Assembly: GCF_029227915.1 (NCBI RefSeq)
Contig: NC_079879.1
Location: forward strand, 16,990,001 to 17,054,000
From: Hydractinia symbiolongicarpus
Taxonomy: Eukaryota; Cnidaria; Hydrozoa; Anthoathecata; Hydractiniidae
DNA: 64,000 bases
Direction: 5' to 3'
In this document: in pieces, positions 11,162 to 21,959 of the stretch
Numbering within the stretch: the first letter of the stretch is position 1
Layout: the number at the start of each line of letters is the position of its first letter
Program-made: the position numbers and the translations under genes
The notes under the pieces: generated by a model
What the model was told of the DNA's origin: nothing
The model's database searches: none
Seen by the model: the letters and a program-made list of their open reading frames with translations, nothing else

Positions 11162-11235
11162 AACTCCTGTGATCAAATGGTATGATATTTATGATACAAT
11201 TTCGTAAAAGGTTCAGGTTCGATTCCTGACAGGAG
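11162..11235 (+). tRNA. tRNA-like sequence with aberrant anticodon arm (probable pseudogene)
   Basis: A 74-base segment has a perfect 7 bp acceptor stem (ACTCCTG/CAGGAGT), a 5 bp T stem (TCAGG/CCTGA) with loop TTCGATT, and a perfect B box GGTTCGATTCC (11216-11226). A D-arm-like ATC...GAT stem and an A-box-like TGATCAAATGG follow position 8. The anticodon region instead folds as a longer stem (TTTATGA with TTCGTAAA-type pairing) around TACAATT, so no standard 17-base arm and no confident anticodon can be given. It may be a tRNA pseudogene or a SINE head. Confidence 0.4.
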
Positions 11236-11639
11236 TAATATGTGATGCAGTCAGTACCTTTAAAATTTGTGTCACTCTATATATTTTTTAATTTTGTAGC
11301 ATCCTATAACACCACCTATCAAAGCTTATGATATAAACAAATGGGCAATTTATTCAACACATTTGTTGAGCCCAGGACAGGTGTGGAAACATTGGATATT
11401 TATATTCTTGATACAGTTTTGTTAGGAACCTTTGGTTATGTTTTGATTTCGTTTTGGGGGATTTGCAGTGTTGTTCTGCATTTGCAGCTGTATGTTTATA
11501 TTATTCGGTACAAGAAAAGAGAGAATGGGGATGTCACCATCCTACTGTCCGACTTTGACAATAAAGCTTGCTTATGCGTGTTTGTATATTTATAGGTTAT
11601 AATGTATAGTGGTGGGTTTGTCTAGCCTTACCAATACAT

Positions 11640-12200
11640 ATATGAATTTTCAGCTTGGACAGAAAAAAGTTCAGTTTGTTTGATATACAAAAAAAGTAAA
11701 CTTCTAATCAATTTTGTGCATCATACAAATGTTCATATTTAGAACAAACAATCAAGCTTAGACATATTTAGGATATTCTTAACTTCTAACCCATTGTTCA
11801 GAGTATATTCTTACACAAAAAGTGCTTAAAGAAAATATTCTCTGGCTCAATACACAACAAGAAACTTAATATTTAAGGGAAAATTTAGCTCTGAAAGTTA
11901 AAATGACTAAAAATTCATTATATACCTAAATTTATTTCCCTACCGGATAATCTAAACAACAAACCTGCTTTTCTTTCAGAAAAGGGTCCAAAACTACCAA
12001 ACGACAGACTCATTGTTCAGAGCATATTCTTACACAAAAAGTGCCTAAAGAAAATATTCTCTGGCTCAATACACAACAAGAAACTTAATATTTAAGGGAA
12101 AATTTAGCTCTGAAAGTTAAAATGACTAAAAATTCATTATATACCTAAATTTATTTCCCTACCAGATAATCTAAACAACAAACCTGCTTTTCTTTCGCTT
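11640..12200 (+). repeat. Dispersed repeat, plus-strand copy
   Basis: The segment is repeated in inverted orientation at 54030-54480: for example 'gtaaacttctaat' with 'gtgcatcatacaaat', 'caatcaagcttaga' and 'tattcttacacaaaaag' all have reverse-complement counterparts there. It contains an internal direct duplication (see 11792-12196). It also serves as the empty-site reference for the nested transposon at 54484-55621. Confidence 0.65.
11792..12196 (+). repeat. Direct duplication of 186 bp, copies separated by a 33 bp linker
   Basis: Bases 11792-11977 and 12011-12196 are nearly identical (a few substitutions such as gtatatt/gcatatt and ccggat/ccagat). The linker 11978-12010, plus two bases, is the 35-base word also found at 8304-8338. 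The low divergence implies a recent tandem duplication compared with the surrounding repeat. Confidence 0.85.
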
Positions 12201-12208
12201 TCTCAGTA

Positions 12209-13328
12209 TACCTTAAGGGAATTAATTTTCACAGGAATTAATTTTCACAGTTTTTGCGAATTCGGGCCATTTCCGCAAAAATAAAACCTCGCAAAAAGTC
12301 TGGGAAGGCCTGATCCGCGAAAATAAGTTCCCGTGAATTACATGGAAAACTGCGAACCGCGAAAATAAATTCCCACGAAATTTGCAAATCAAAATCCTTA
12401 ATTTTTTAAAATTTTTGCCAAATTTTAAAAATATACAAAAATATGAGACAAAATGTTATTTTTTTTATGTTCAAACTATCTTTGAACGATACTTGCCACA
12501 TAAAAATAAACAATAATCAATCAATAACTATTGTCTTCTTATCCATGTTCTTTTTTTTATTTTGCTTGAAAAATAAATATCTCTTATCAAAAATCGATAT
12601 AAGTCTTAAACTGTCAACTGTGAAGCCGCTTCATGCAAAGTGGATCTTGGAAATATACGATCATATGACAGCAGCTGAAGGGAAAAAAGTTTGTTTTAAA
12701 GGATGGGACGTGGCTGGCATTTCAGACGCAGTAAAAAAAAGGATTAAATCAAACGGCACATATTGATCCTTTTCACGAAATTGACCCATTGAGTGAGGTG
12801 GCTGTCGAAGATAAATATTCTGATGACAATGAAGATTACGAAAGGGAGATGTATATAAACGAAATCAATGGCGAAGATAGCGAGTCGGAATACGAAGATG
12901 ATGACGGATATATTTTTAGCATTCTACAAGATGACCTCGACGATGATGAATAATTGTAACTGAGAAATTTATTAAAAACGTTTTTCAGAGATAAAAAACC
13001 TTTTAAAATTCATAAATCTTCTTCGATTTCCTTCTTTAAAAATGTATACCTACACTTTGTATTCCCAGTGTTTGATTATATAGAAGATTTAAAGCGAAAA
13101 AGATGTATTCCCTGATTTTACATATCCGTGAAATTCTTTTAAAAGCTTCAACCGCGAAAATTAATTCCCGCGAAATTTTTAAAACTCTTTCAACCGCGAA
13201 AATTAATTCCCGCTAAATTACCTTTGCTGAGAGATCTGCGAAAATTAATTCCCTTTTTTCCTGTGAAATTTAAGGAAGAGTCGTGTCCGCGGAAATTAGT
13301 TCACGCAAAAATTAATTCCCTTAAGGTA
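12209..13328 (+). mobile_element. Internally deleted Tigger/pogo-like DNA transposon
   Basis: The ends are inverted repeats: TACCTTAAGGGAATTAATTTT at the left and its reverse complement at the right (13308-13328), flanked by TA. Sub-terminal sequence contains repeated cgcgaaaattaattcccgcg-like words on both sides. The interior retains only the C-terminal transposase (12617-12953). A TA target and pogo-type transposase tail support the Tc1/mariner superfamily. A related right end occurs at about 24620-24700. Confidence 0.7.
12617..12953 (+). pseudogene. Tigger/pogo transposase, C-terminal remnant
   Basis: The first frame reads KPLHAKWILEIYDHMTAAEG and GWDVAGISDAVKK, matching the post-catalytic region of DDE_1 (pogo/Tigger/Jerky-type) transposases. 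A frameshift near 12757 passes into DPFHEIDPL and then an Asp/Glu-rich tail ending DDLDDDE at a TAA (12951-12953). An acidic C-terminus after this motif is typical of the family. The DNA-binding and catalytic domains are absent, so this is a relic inside the element bounded by 12209-13328. Confidence 0.65.
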
Positions 13329-13339
13329 TTACATTTTTT

Positions 13340-13660
13340 GAACTGCAACTGCTTTCTTATCATCATTCTCGGCTTAACGTCCGTTTTCCATGCTAGCATG
13401 GGTTGGACGGGGTATATTAATGACCCTCTTCCAATCTGATCTAGACTGTGTTAGATCTAAACTCAACTTCCTCTGTATCAAGTCTGTCCTTATAACCTCC
13501 TGCCAAGTCTTTCTCTGTCTGCCCCTGAACTATCAAGTCTCTACACTTTCTTACCCAATTATCTTACCCAATTATCGACCAATTTTAAATTTCCTGCCAG
13601 TTGCTTTTGATACTATAATTGTTATAATTATTACACAATCCTTGCAGGAGTCATATTTTT
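13340..13660 (-). repeat. SINE-like dispersed repeat with 14-bp palindrome
   Basis: The stretch contains cggcttaacgtccgttttcc followed by the palindrome ccatgctagcatgg (13388-13401) and ggttggacgg. From memory, this combination is found in SINE-like repeats of many marine invertebrates; the adjoining 'atcatcattct' would be its simple-repeat tail if read on the minus strand. It abuts the right end of the Tigger element and appears to truncate the Penelope remnant. Confidence 0.4.
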
Positions 13661-13664
13661 AATT

Positions 13665-14770
13665 ATTACATTTCACATAACCTGTTGCATTGTCGTCTGA
13701 TAAATCGGACTTGATATTGTAAGGATCAGCTTGTAATATTAAATCCCTTAAGTTATTCTCTCTTTTATTTGCAACCAAAATACTGTCTTCTGGAAACAAC
13801 CGCGACAAGTCTGGATGATTATTAATAATGGGCATGTGGGTCTGGAAAATGGTTTTAATGTTGGGTTCTGGAGGATTGAACTTTGTGGAGAAGATAACCT
13901 TTGTTTTAAAATTATTGCAGTTAATCTTTTTCCTAGCATCAGAGCGTGATATTGTTCCTATCTGTTGAAATTTTTTTTAATGATACTTCATTATAACCTC
14001 CTTTTGCTAAACAACCACAGTATTTGTTTGATTTCTCATTATAATCAGTATTGTTACTACAAATCGTAATGCAACACCTTTTGGTATACCCTTAATAGAA
14101 CTTTTATTGTGACAGGATGTTGCGTGAAGGTATCAATGAGAATCTGTGGGTTTACTGTAAACAGTTGTACTGATTTTGTTATCCTTTAATGACATCTGCA
14201 GGTCAAGGAAACAGAGTTTATCACCTCCAATTTCCATTATGAATTTCAAATCTTGGTTAATAGAATTCATAAAAACAAAGAACTCTTGTAATTTATCATT
14301 GCCACCACACTATAAAGACAGGCAGTCATCTCCATAACGACCAAAATATATTATTTCAGGATAAGAAGAATGCATATTTTCAAAAACAGCATCGTCTATG
14401 GAAGATACAGCTATGTCTGCAGACGAAGAAGAATTAGGTGCACCTATTGCTGTGCCATTCGTTTGTGATAAGTGCTCATTTGCGAAAACATTGTTATTAT
14501 AAAGACATAAGTCTAACGCATCCATAATGCATTCTGTCAATGGTTTCTTAAATATTCTTTTATCCATGATTTTTCGCACGGAATCTAAACCATTTCTATT
14601 GTCAATGCTAGGAAACATGTTAACAATATCAAAAGATACCAATTGAGTGTGGTCAGGTATGCCTTTTTCGTTAATTGAATCAATAATGTCCAGTAAGTGG
14701 GATGTGTTCTTAATTCTACTACGCATATTTTCAATAAACGGTGCACATATAACTTCAAGAAATGTAGCTA
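13665..14770 (-). pseudogene. Penelope-like retroelement reverse transcriptase, degraded
   Basis: The best-preserved piece (14310-14726, 138 residues) shows RT order: QLVSFDIVNMFPSIDN (motif A, catalytic Asp), TNGTAIGAPNSSS (motif B region), and FGRYGDDCL (motif C with GDD where YxDD is usual). Downstream, in broken frames with at least one in-frame stop, are FMEIGGDKLCFLDLQMSLK-type sequence, a Ser/Pro segment around LIIIQTCRGCFQKTVFW and a Lys/Asn-rich stretch ending ATGYVKCN at about 13675. This order fits Penelope-like RTs; the GIY-YIG endonuclease normally at the C-terminus is missing, cut off at the SINE-like repeat. Confidence 0.7.
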
Positions 14771-15240
14771 TAAATTATCACTTCTATCATAGTATCTGAG
14801 TTGCTGAATTTAGCCAATCTCAGAGACGCTGATAAACTGTTTTTGACAGCATATCAATTTTGACAAGCTACATGTACAGAAAACATTAAAAGTTATTGTG
14901 AAGATTAAAATAAGTCAGATAGATAAAATTTGTCCTAGGTTTAGGACCAAATACATTATCCAGCCCAGAGAAAGTAGAAATGTGCTTCAAAAGTACAGTG
15001 CCAAATATTCAGATTAAATTTTATGCCGTATAAATACAAAGTTGTTAGAAAGTTATTTTTCTGTCCACCTGGATCTGCAACATGGTTACTTACACTAATC
15101 GTGTGCCGAAATTTTGAATATCCACAGAAACTTATTCTGCAAAATGAAAAATTCTAAACAACTGTATTTGCTATGCAGAAGTAACAATAAGCTTCGTAAT
15201 AAGTCCTGTAAATGTTGCTTTATGAAAAACGTATTACATC
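14771..15240. other. No gene recognised
   Basis: AT-rich sequence upstream of the Penelope remnant. No conserved motif, repeat pair or credible exon was seen. Confidence 0.5.
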
Positions 15241-15261
15241 TCCAAAGCTGTGTTGCTATAA

Positions 15262-15800
15262 GTGCTCCACTGGATTTGTGACACATTATATACTAAGTGC
15301 CCTACGTGTGACACAGTGTACCCTGTACGAAAGCAAGTAATGAAGGATCAGAAAAAGAGTGGACAGGAAGGATGGTATAAGGAAACAGAAAAAATTGCAA
15401 AAAAGATTGAAATGGAACTCGAAAATGTGACGAGAGGAACTACAAAGGGAAGTGGAGGAAAAGAAAAAAACAATGAGAAAACAAGACATCAGAAAAAATC
15501 AGAAGTTTGGAAGCAAAACGTACATAAAAGAAATGGGATTAGAAGAGGCAAGCAATACCATAAGAAGAAGACTGGAGATGATTGACATTGGAAACAACAT
15601 GGGTAAGAATAGACAGTGTGAGTGTGGAATGAAAGATTTGACGGAACACATCATTGAATGTCTTAAAGCAAGTACAGAACAAAAAAGAATAGGGAACGGA
15701 AGATTTGGAAAAGATAAGGATAACAAATGAATGGATACAAATGTACATTCAAAAGAGGAACAGAACAGAATAAGGATGGAGGGAGAACAGTAAAAAAGAA
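15262..15800 (+). pseudogene. LINE-type ORF2 C-terminal remnant
   Basis: Two overlapping frames carry one protein trace. The first is Lys/Glu-rich; the second includes RRRLEMIDIGNNMGKN then CECGMKDLTEHIIEC, the C-x-C...H-x3-C type cysteine/histidine motif that ends many LINE reverse transcriptases, followed in another frame by an ITNEWIQMYIQKRN tail. No RT motifs lie upstream, so this is a 5'-truncated copy, the usual fate of LINE insertions. The short 'aca' and 'gaaa'-rich sequence after 15780 could be its 3' region. Confidence 0.5.
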
Positions 15801-16564
15801 GGAAAAAAATTAATGGAAAACTAGCCTTGTACCTACACAACAGTAATAGTTATGCTTTTATTTGTTGCTAGGAGCTTGCTGGAAACAACAAAGAGGGCAA
15901 TCAGAAGATTCAAGTTTTAACCTAAGCCTTATTAATAAGAAAAAAACACCATGAGCAATAAATCGCCCGCTCAAGGTTACAAAGATTCAGACTGGGCGAG
16001 CAACCTGAATAAATAGAATAAGTTGTTTTATTAAAAAGTCTTTTTTATCTATTTTATCTTATCTTTTCTTATATATTTTGGTCATTTTTTTACTGCAAAT
16101 AATAAGAAAGATAACATTGATTTTTATGTGAGGTGAATTGATATTGCTCAGTCACACAAATTTTTTGTGGAATTGAGAGAGCAATTAATGGCTCAGCCAG
16201 TTTCTTATTTTTCATAATTGGGTGAGTCTTTGCATGAGCAAGAGTGATCGTTCTCACCTTATTGATAGGTCTGTTAACCTGGACTGAGTCTACAAGTGAA
16301 TATAACTTCTTGCTGTAGAAGTGATATTCACTTGTAAACCTGAAAACCTCAAAAATTTATTTATGAAAAGCAGTTTCTGTTTGTCGTGACAACATATTTA
16401 ACCAACTTACAATGCCTTACATACCCAACTATAGCTCTATACTCAAGTCTTGACTGTTTACTGTATAGCTATCTCTATTTGAAATGACAGAATACTTTGA
16501 AGAATCTTTTATGTAGCTAGCTACTTAAACGGTTTTATAGCTACTTGTACTTTAGAGACTGATC

Positions 16565-16916
16565 GGTGGCGCCGTAGATTAGTGGTTATAGCTCTCGTAC
16601 TCTGTGCGGGAGACCGGGGTTCGATTCCTCTTGACGGCGACTCAACATGGGCGAGTGAATGTTACCATAGCTCCGGGTTAACCAAAGCCATGTGAGGGAA
16701 ATTGGGAAGATGGCACACTGTGTGGGCCGTTGGATGTTGCCGGGAGTTGTCTAGTAGAGCGCGGGCTCTAATTGGGTCTGCGTAGCTCAAAATGAGCATT
16801 AAATACTCTAGGACTCTCCATCTACGCCATGGCCCCTCCTGGAAATAATAGACAGGGTATATCCCTCGATATTTGTGAGGCTAGCCATGTAAAATATGCA
16901 CATCTATCTATCTATC
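16565..16916 (+). repeat. tRNA-derived SINE
   Basis: The head is tRNA-like: GCGCCGTAGATTAGTGGTTA (A box region), a GGTTCGATTCC B box (16618-16628) and a near-complementary acceptor end ACGGCGAC. A body of about 250 bases follows, including a GC-richer middle (gtgtgggccgttggatgttg), and it ends in an (ATCT)n tail at 16902-16916. tRNA head, body and simple-repeat tail define a tRNA-derived SINE in the plus orientation. It directly precedes the Polinton remnant. Confidence 0.75.
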
Positions 16917-16917
16917 G

Positions 16918-18105
16918 AGCAACAAACACTGAAAAATTCTACAACTCTGAAATCACTAAAGTTGAGGTAGCTGTTGAAGGAAAATCTAATTAATTATACG
17001 CACAGGGGATGAAAAGCTACCCCCAATGGGATGAAATGAAGAAACACTTTGGTGCCGGTAGATTGAAACAACATGCTCAGCACAACATGATTTAAATGGA
17101 TATACATATTAGAATGGTAGATTATTTTAAAGACAAATTTGGATTGTGGTTGGATTTCAGATCATCTGATGATAACCAACCCTTTTAATTGATTGCCGTC
17201 GTGATTTGAGAAAAACTAATATCACGTCGGCAAAAAAATGCCGTCGCTAGAATTTTTATATTTTCAAAAAAAAAAAAAAATTGTTGCCTAAAGAAATAAA
17301 GATTTTTCACTTATTTCGTAAAAAATACAGTAAAAAACTTTTTTCTTTTCTTTCCTTTAAATCCTTTCTTTTCATTGCTTTCGGGAACTCAAGCTGTGTT
17401 TACATTTTGTTTTTTCTTCTACGAACCCACCATGTGTATGTTTTTTCATTCATTCATTTTTTCCTCCACGTGTTCTTTTCTATTTTTAATTCATTCGAAT
17501 TGCGTCATAAAAAAAAGAAGAAAATTTTTATTCCCGTAGGGACATCTTCTCCTTTTGTTTGTCGGTGAATTAGCTAGGATGAACTTGTTGGCTTTGTACA
17601 GTCACACACGTGGTTCGTGTGCCAAAAAGACAGGTCGTGCGAAGCGAAGATTTTCAGTTCTAAGAATAGGTACAGGGGCTTCGATATGTCCAACACGTGG
17701 GTGGGGAAATGGTAGCGTAGCTCGTAGTGGTCGATTGTGGGTTGTTTTCGAAACGATGATTTAGAAGATAGAAGACTGCAACTAATGAAAATTTTTCTCT
17801 ATTATTCGTAAATTTCATAAAACGTTTTAAGTATGATACAAAAAATATATATACAACTTTAAACAACACCGAAAACGAAAGGAAAAACCCCTTTTCTTAA
17901 AAAAAAGTTTTGCCGACGTGAAATAGGTATTTGCCGACGTGTCTGGCAAAAGTATCAAATCACGTCGGCACGATTTTGCCGTCATAAAAAATTCCTAATT
18001 AAAAGGGTTGATAACACACTGCCTGGAACAGGTAGACGTATTGAAAATGGTTCAGAGGGTATTACTCTAGCTATTACAAAGACAGCTGGAGCCGGTGGTA
18101 ATTAA
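16918..18105 (+). pseudogene. Polinton structural-type protein fragment, interrupted by a MITE
   Basis: One reading frame runs from 16918 to 17171 with two in-frame TAA stops and includes EITKVEVAVEGKSN, GMKSYPQWDEMKKHFGAG and FGLWLDFRSSDD; after the MITE the same frame resumes for about 90 bases (GRRIENGSEGITLAI) to a stop. From memory, Polinton/Maverick-encoded virion-type proteins carry a similar 'LW.D.RSS.D..LHG.GR' block, so I call it a capsid or other structural protein with modest confidence. It is immediately followed by a Polinton-type packaging ATPase, which supports the assignment. Broken beyond function. Confidence 0.5.
17177..18010. mobile_element. Non-autonomous DNA transposon (MITE-like, 834 bp) with 5-bp TSD
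   Basis: The ends are perfect inverted repeats of 14 bases, CAACCCTTTTAATT and AATTAAAAGGGTTG, with inner 'gccgtcgtgatt' / 'cacgtcggca' type repeats. Both sides are flanked by ATAAC (17172-17176 and 18011-18015). It interrupts the Polinton protein fragment, whose frame is the same on both sides, which confirms the boundaries independently. The interior is AT-rich, with no transposase. Superfamily not assigned. Confidence 0.85.
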
Positions 18106-18188
18106 AATAACAATTTAAATGGCGCATTTGTTAATATTATGTACTAAATATACATAATGGACTTTCCAAAATTTCCTCATATAGTGCA

Positions 18189-18690
18189 ATGTTTGTAGGT
18201 GCAACCGCATGTGGTAAAACTGAATACTTATTAAAACTACTTTAAACTAAATATAAACACTAATTTAAATAAATTGTTGTTCTATGTCCAACAATTTTAT
18301 ATAATAAGACATACCTTTCAAGTAAGTGGCTACTCGATGATAAAAACATACTTATTGTTTCTCATGTAGAATGTAAATTAAATGATTGGATTAGACGATG
18401 CACCAATGATTTTAAAGATCATGAAACCCTATTTATAATAAACGATTGTTCAGTCGAAGGTGAAATAAATAAAAAACGTTGTGCGCTATCAGAACTTGCA
18501 TTCTCTGGTAAACATAGAAGACACTCCCTATGGATATTAACACAAAGGTATTATTCAGTTTCCAAAGATATTAGACAAATTAAATGGCTTTGCTTGTTCT
18601 TCACCAAAGAAAGAGATATAGTTTTGAATATTGTTTAAGAGAGAATGATGTTGTGCCAGATAAGAATGAATGAGACAGATTGAAAAAGTA
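18189..18690 (+). pseudogene. Polinton-type packaging ATPase, decayed
   Basis: A broken frame starts with a Walker A block FVGATACGKTEYLLKLL, followed by LSSKWLLDDKNILIVSH, a Walker B-like DHETLFIINDCSVEG and ALSELAFSGKHRRHSLWIL. This is the order of the FtsK/A32-like genome-packaging ATPases of Polintons and related adintoviruses and large DNA viruses. At least two in-frame stops are present in the first third and the C-terminus is cut. It belongs to the same dead Polinton as the preceding fragment; no polymerase or integrase is recognised nearby. Confidence 0.65.
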
Positions 18691-18699
18691 TCTAAAATA

Positions 18700-20150
18700 A
18701 ACAAATATTCATAAACAAATATTTATTATTATACTGAAGTGTTACTAACCCACTAGTTTTTATTTGTTAGAATATTGCTAAAACGCCAGTTATAATTTTG
18801 TTAATTTTATAAATATATAGAAAAGGGTATAATTGACTGAATTAATATACAAATGTATTCGTAAGATCTTATTGATAGCTGTAGATATATTATATGCATC
18901 AAAACTATAAGGGATAAATTTAATGGTCCAAAATGCCATTATTTAAATCCAATAAAATATGACGTAAATGGCTACACCCAATGTATACAATCCAAAAACC
19001 CAATATGGGTGTATACAAGGACAGTCATACAGATGATGTCATTAGGTGTAACAGTCATAGACATGGGAAGTTTGTGGAACGTTCTATCATCGATAGGACG
19101 TCTATAACTACTACAGTCAATCTGACCGTTTCCATGGAACCGCTTAAAATCTTTGATATGTGTGGAACAACTTTAGCTATTCTCATCAAAATTTCAGAGA
19201 ATGTCCCTAATATATAGACTAGTCATATGCAGTTGTATTATATTTAAATATGCTTTCTAAGGTATATATAATTATTTTCTTTCAAAAATTAAAAAAAGAA
19301 AATAATTTTTTTATTTATTCCTGCATTTTTTGGTCACATGATGTTTATAATATAATATTTTTGGAAATTTTTTTAACATATTTTCTGAACTATCTATGAA
19401 ATAAACAGGGTAAAAATTTATGACAATTTTACCCAGGCGGTCCCAGTGGTCTGGCTTTTATTAGGCCTTGAGTGTTGTTGATGGTCAATAATGCCGTTTT
19501 TCACCAGAGGAAATATGAGGGATTTTTGTAGGAGGGAAAGGGTTAACACACTTGAAATCTTCTGATCAACTTCAACAAATATGACTAACATATTTGAATT
19601 CAGCATCAATTTATAAAAACATGCGAATTTTCATGTTTATAAACTAAATACAACTGCCTTTATAAGTAGCCTTTTGATGTTTCATGAAACTGACCATGCA
19701 AATCATCTGCAGTGAATTATTCACTGAATATGTTTCACTGCAGTTGAATATTATGATCAAACTCCTATAAACTTCAAAAACTATACCATATCATATCATA
19801 TCTTATGTAATTTATAAATCCAAATATGCCACTTTCTTTCACAGTGTCTAGCTATAATAAAGGTGATCAGAATTTTTATTAGCAGAATTTTCAGCTATTC
19901 TCTGACTTTCCTTGTGAATCCACTCATTTTTTTTTAATTTTATAGTATTGTGTTATATTAAGTATATTTATATACCTATTTATATATGAGCTTGGGTGAG
20001 TTTCATGAAATATATTTGATTTGATTTGTTATTCCCTGAAAGTTTTTTGTTTCCTCTTCTCTTTTAAAATTTGACGATGTTAACCCAGATACGACAAAAG
20101 CTACATAAGAATGTCACCCCTCAATATCTATCAACAAAAACATGTATAGT
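18700..20150. other. No firm gene; possible tail of the Polinton remnant
   Basis: Between 18880 and 19220 short open stretches on the plus strand (KTIRDKFNGPKCHYLNPIKY and NGYTQCIQSKNPIWVYT) look protein-like and may be a further Polinton gene, but I cannot name it. The rest is AT-rich with no recognisable feature. Confidence 0.35.
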
Positions 20151-20174
20151 CATAGATTTAAAAAAAAAAGTTAC

Positions 20175-20385
20175 CTAGAACAGCTGTTAGAAGCCATTTG
20201 AGCTGCGTAACGTTAAGGCTGATCTCCATTAGGTGAATTTTTTGGGAAAGCACTTCATGGAAGGGTCCATATAGTCTGTGAATTATCGTATCGATATTGT
20301 CGTATTCTTCGCCCTGACGACAGTTCAACTGCATCCGACACACGACGTTAAGCATTTTATTAACGTCGTAATGTTGTGAATACAT
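20175..20385 (-). CDS. Probable coding exon of an unrecognised gene
   Basis: Minus strand: ATG at 20385, then 70 codons of normal composition (NKMLNVVCRMQLNCRQGEEY, IIHRLYGPFHEVLSQKIHL, LKWLLTAVLG) to a clean donor CTAG|GTAACT at 20175/20174. GC content and codon use are well above the surroundings, and no in-frame stop occurs before the donor. No domain is recognised and no second exon was found at lower coordinates. The upstream side (20400-20625) is a minisatellite, so the promoter or 5' leader would contain or abut that array. A TE fragment cannot be excluded. Confidence 0.4.
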
Positions 20386-20404
20386 ATTACTGCCTAATGT
20401 GATA

Positions 20405-20625
20405 TCTTTGTAACATACAGTAATACACTGTAGTACTTAGTAATACGACGTATTTTACACTGTATTACTTTGTAGTATATTCAGTAATACACTGTAATAC
20501 CTTGTAGTATTCGGTAATATACTGTAATACTTATTAATATACTGTAATACCCTGTAGTATTAAGTAATACACTGTAATAATTTGTAGTATTCAGTAATAC
20601 ACTGTAATACTTAGTAATACACGCG
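20405..20625. repeat. Minisatellite of 'agtaatacactgtaatac' units
   Basis: Words agtaatac, actgtaata and ttgtagtatt alternate about every 18-36 bases through this interval, with variants (agtaatatactgtaatact). Because gtatt and aatac are partly complementary, the single strand could fold into many small hairpins. It ends just before the ATG of the minus-strand exon at 20385. Confidence 0.75.
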
Positions 20626-20639
20626 TATGAGCTCTGCTG

Positions 20640-21270
20640 TAGAGTTCGCTCGTCGGTGGAGTACAAGATGCATTATGTTTGTTAGTGTTTGTTGTCGTAG
20701 TAGTTGTTTGTTAGTGTTGTGATGTCCCGTGTTAATTATGTAAAAATATAGTTTATTTTATTTATGTTATTTTTAGTTATAATTTCCCCTTGAGTCCATT
20801 TAGTTTTCTGCACATCTTGCACATCTTTTTTCTGCGCATTCAGTCTTCAACATGTAGTGACAGAGTCGAACATACATTTTTGTAATAAATTCGCTATTGA
20901 GTGAAATTAGTCTTTCGTACATCACAGGAGTTGTCCTGTATCTCAGCATCTGTTTTAGTTGTTTGCTCTCACTTGTAGTTGGCTTGGCTTACGCCACTAT
21001 ATTTCTTGTAAGTGTTTATTTCTTAACATATTTTATGTCATCTTACATGTGTAATTTGTTACTTTTCTTAAATTTCGCTTAGTATTATATTGTTTAGCGA
21101 GTAAAAATAGTTAACTCCGTTGAAATCGTGTTTTTTTATTTCCAAGCACCTACACTAGTCGAAAGGCCCGTAGAAAAATCTACTTTGTGTGCACACAAAA
21201 TTTGTTCTTTTAAAATTTTTTTGCCCGTTGCCTTTACTGAGTAGATCTTGAAACGCTGCTGAAAATAAAT
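20640..21270. other. No gene recognised
   Basis: Contains TG/TT-rich sequence and two AATAAA-like signals (around 20755 and 20883), which could belong to an old LTR or gene end, but no inverted or direct partner was seen. Confidence 0.35.
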
Positions 21271-21275
21271 GTATA

Positions 21276-21480
21276 CAGTATTCTCTCTAATTAACAAACA
21301 CTCTAAAAGGCGGACATTTCTGATTAGCGGACACTTTGTCGATGCACCGGCCGTTTTCTGGTCAAAGTTTTATAAAAAACTTTCTAATTAGCGGACACTC
21401 CGATAAGCGGACAAATTTTTTTGCACAAAATGGCAACTACATGCTTTTTTTTCTCTCCAATTAGCAGACAATCCAAAAAA
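21276..21480 (+). mobile_element. Tigger/pogo-like transposon end fragment
   Basis: After TA, the sequence CAGTATTCTCTCTAATTAAC is followed by repeated 'attagcgga cactc' words (21330-21415: gattagcggacac, aattagcggacac, gataagcggac). From memory, Tigger ends begin CAGT...CTCT.ATTA and carry such sub-terminal repeats. The opposite end was not found. Confidence 0.5.
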
Positions 21481-21619
21481 TTAGGGATCAGCATACAAAA
21501 ATAGTGAAAACTTAAATAATTTTAAAATATTTATTTAAAATACTTTGAAACTTTACAAGAAATGTCTGCTTTTACAGCCTCAATTTTATTCGCAAACCAG
21601 TCAATCAATTATTGTTGTC

Positions 21620-21959
21620 TATAAAACTTATACATAACTGATATTTCCAGACCATATCCACCTCCACGATTAACCCCCTTTCCACAAACCTCAACTATAA
21701 TCGAACTGTTCGGGACTTTCAAGAACATAAAACATATTTTTTATATGTTTTGTGGCATGTGTCCAACTATGCCTTAGTTTTGCAAAGAATGAGTTCTTAT
21801 TATTGCTATTGCATTTCCATCCACCTCGTTAGATGGCTCAATGTCCAGGCATAATAATTCCCCCACCAATGTTAATGTAGAAATGATATCTTCTGGCAAA
21901 AGATTTGTACTGGTACTCATTCCAATCCTTTTCGATGAGTATGGGTATGTTAACCTCAA
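21620..21959 (-). pseudogene. HIRAN-like protein fragment
   Basis: The minus-strand ORF 21774-21959 reads LTYPYSSKRIGM...LDIEPSNEVDGNAIAIIR, resembling the 'EP.NE.D.NAIAV' core of HIRAN-like domains; after a stop the trace continues with LGHMPQNI and a Gly-rich VNRGGGYGLE segment (to about 21650). Such domains accompany DNA transposons in invertebrates. It sits just inside the Tigger-like end at 21276. Two or more disruptions make it non-functional. Confidence 0.4.

Noticed and set aside
15286-15840. Minus-strand ORFs rich in Phe/Ser/Leu
   Set aside because: Antisense of the Lys/Glu-rich LINE remnant.
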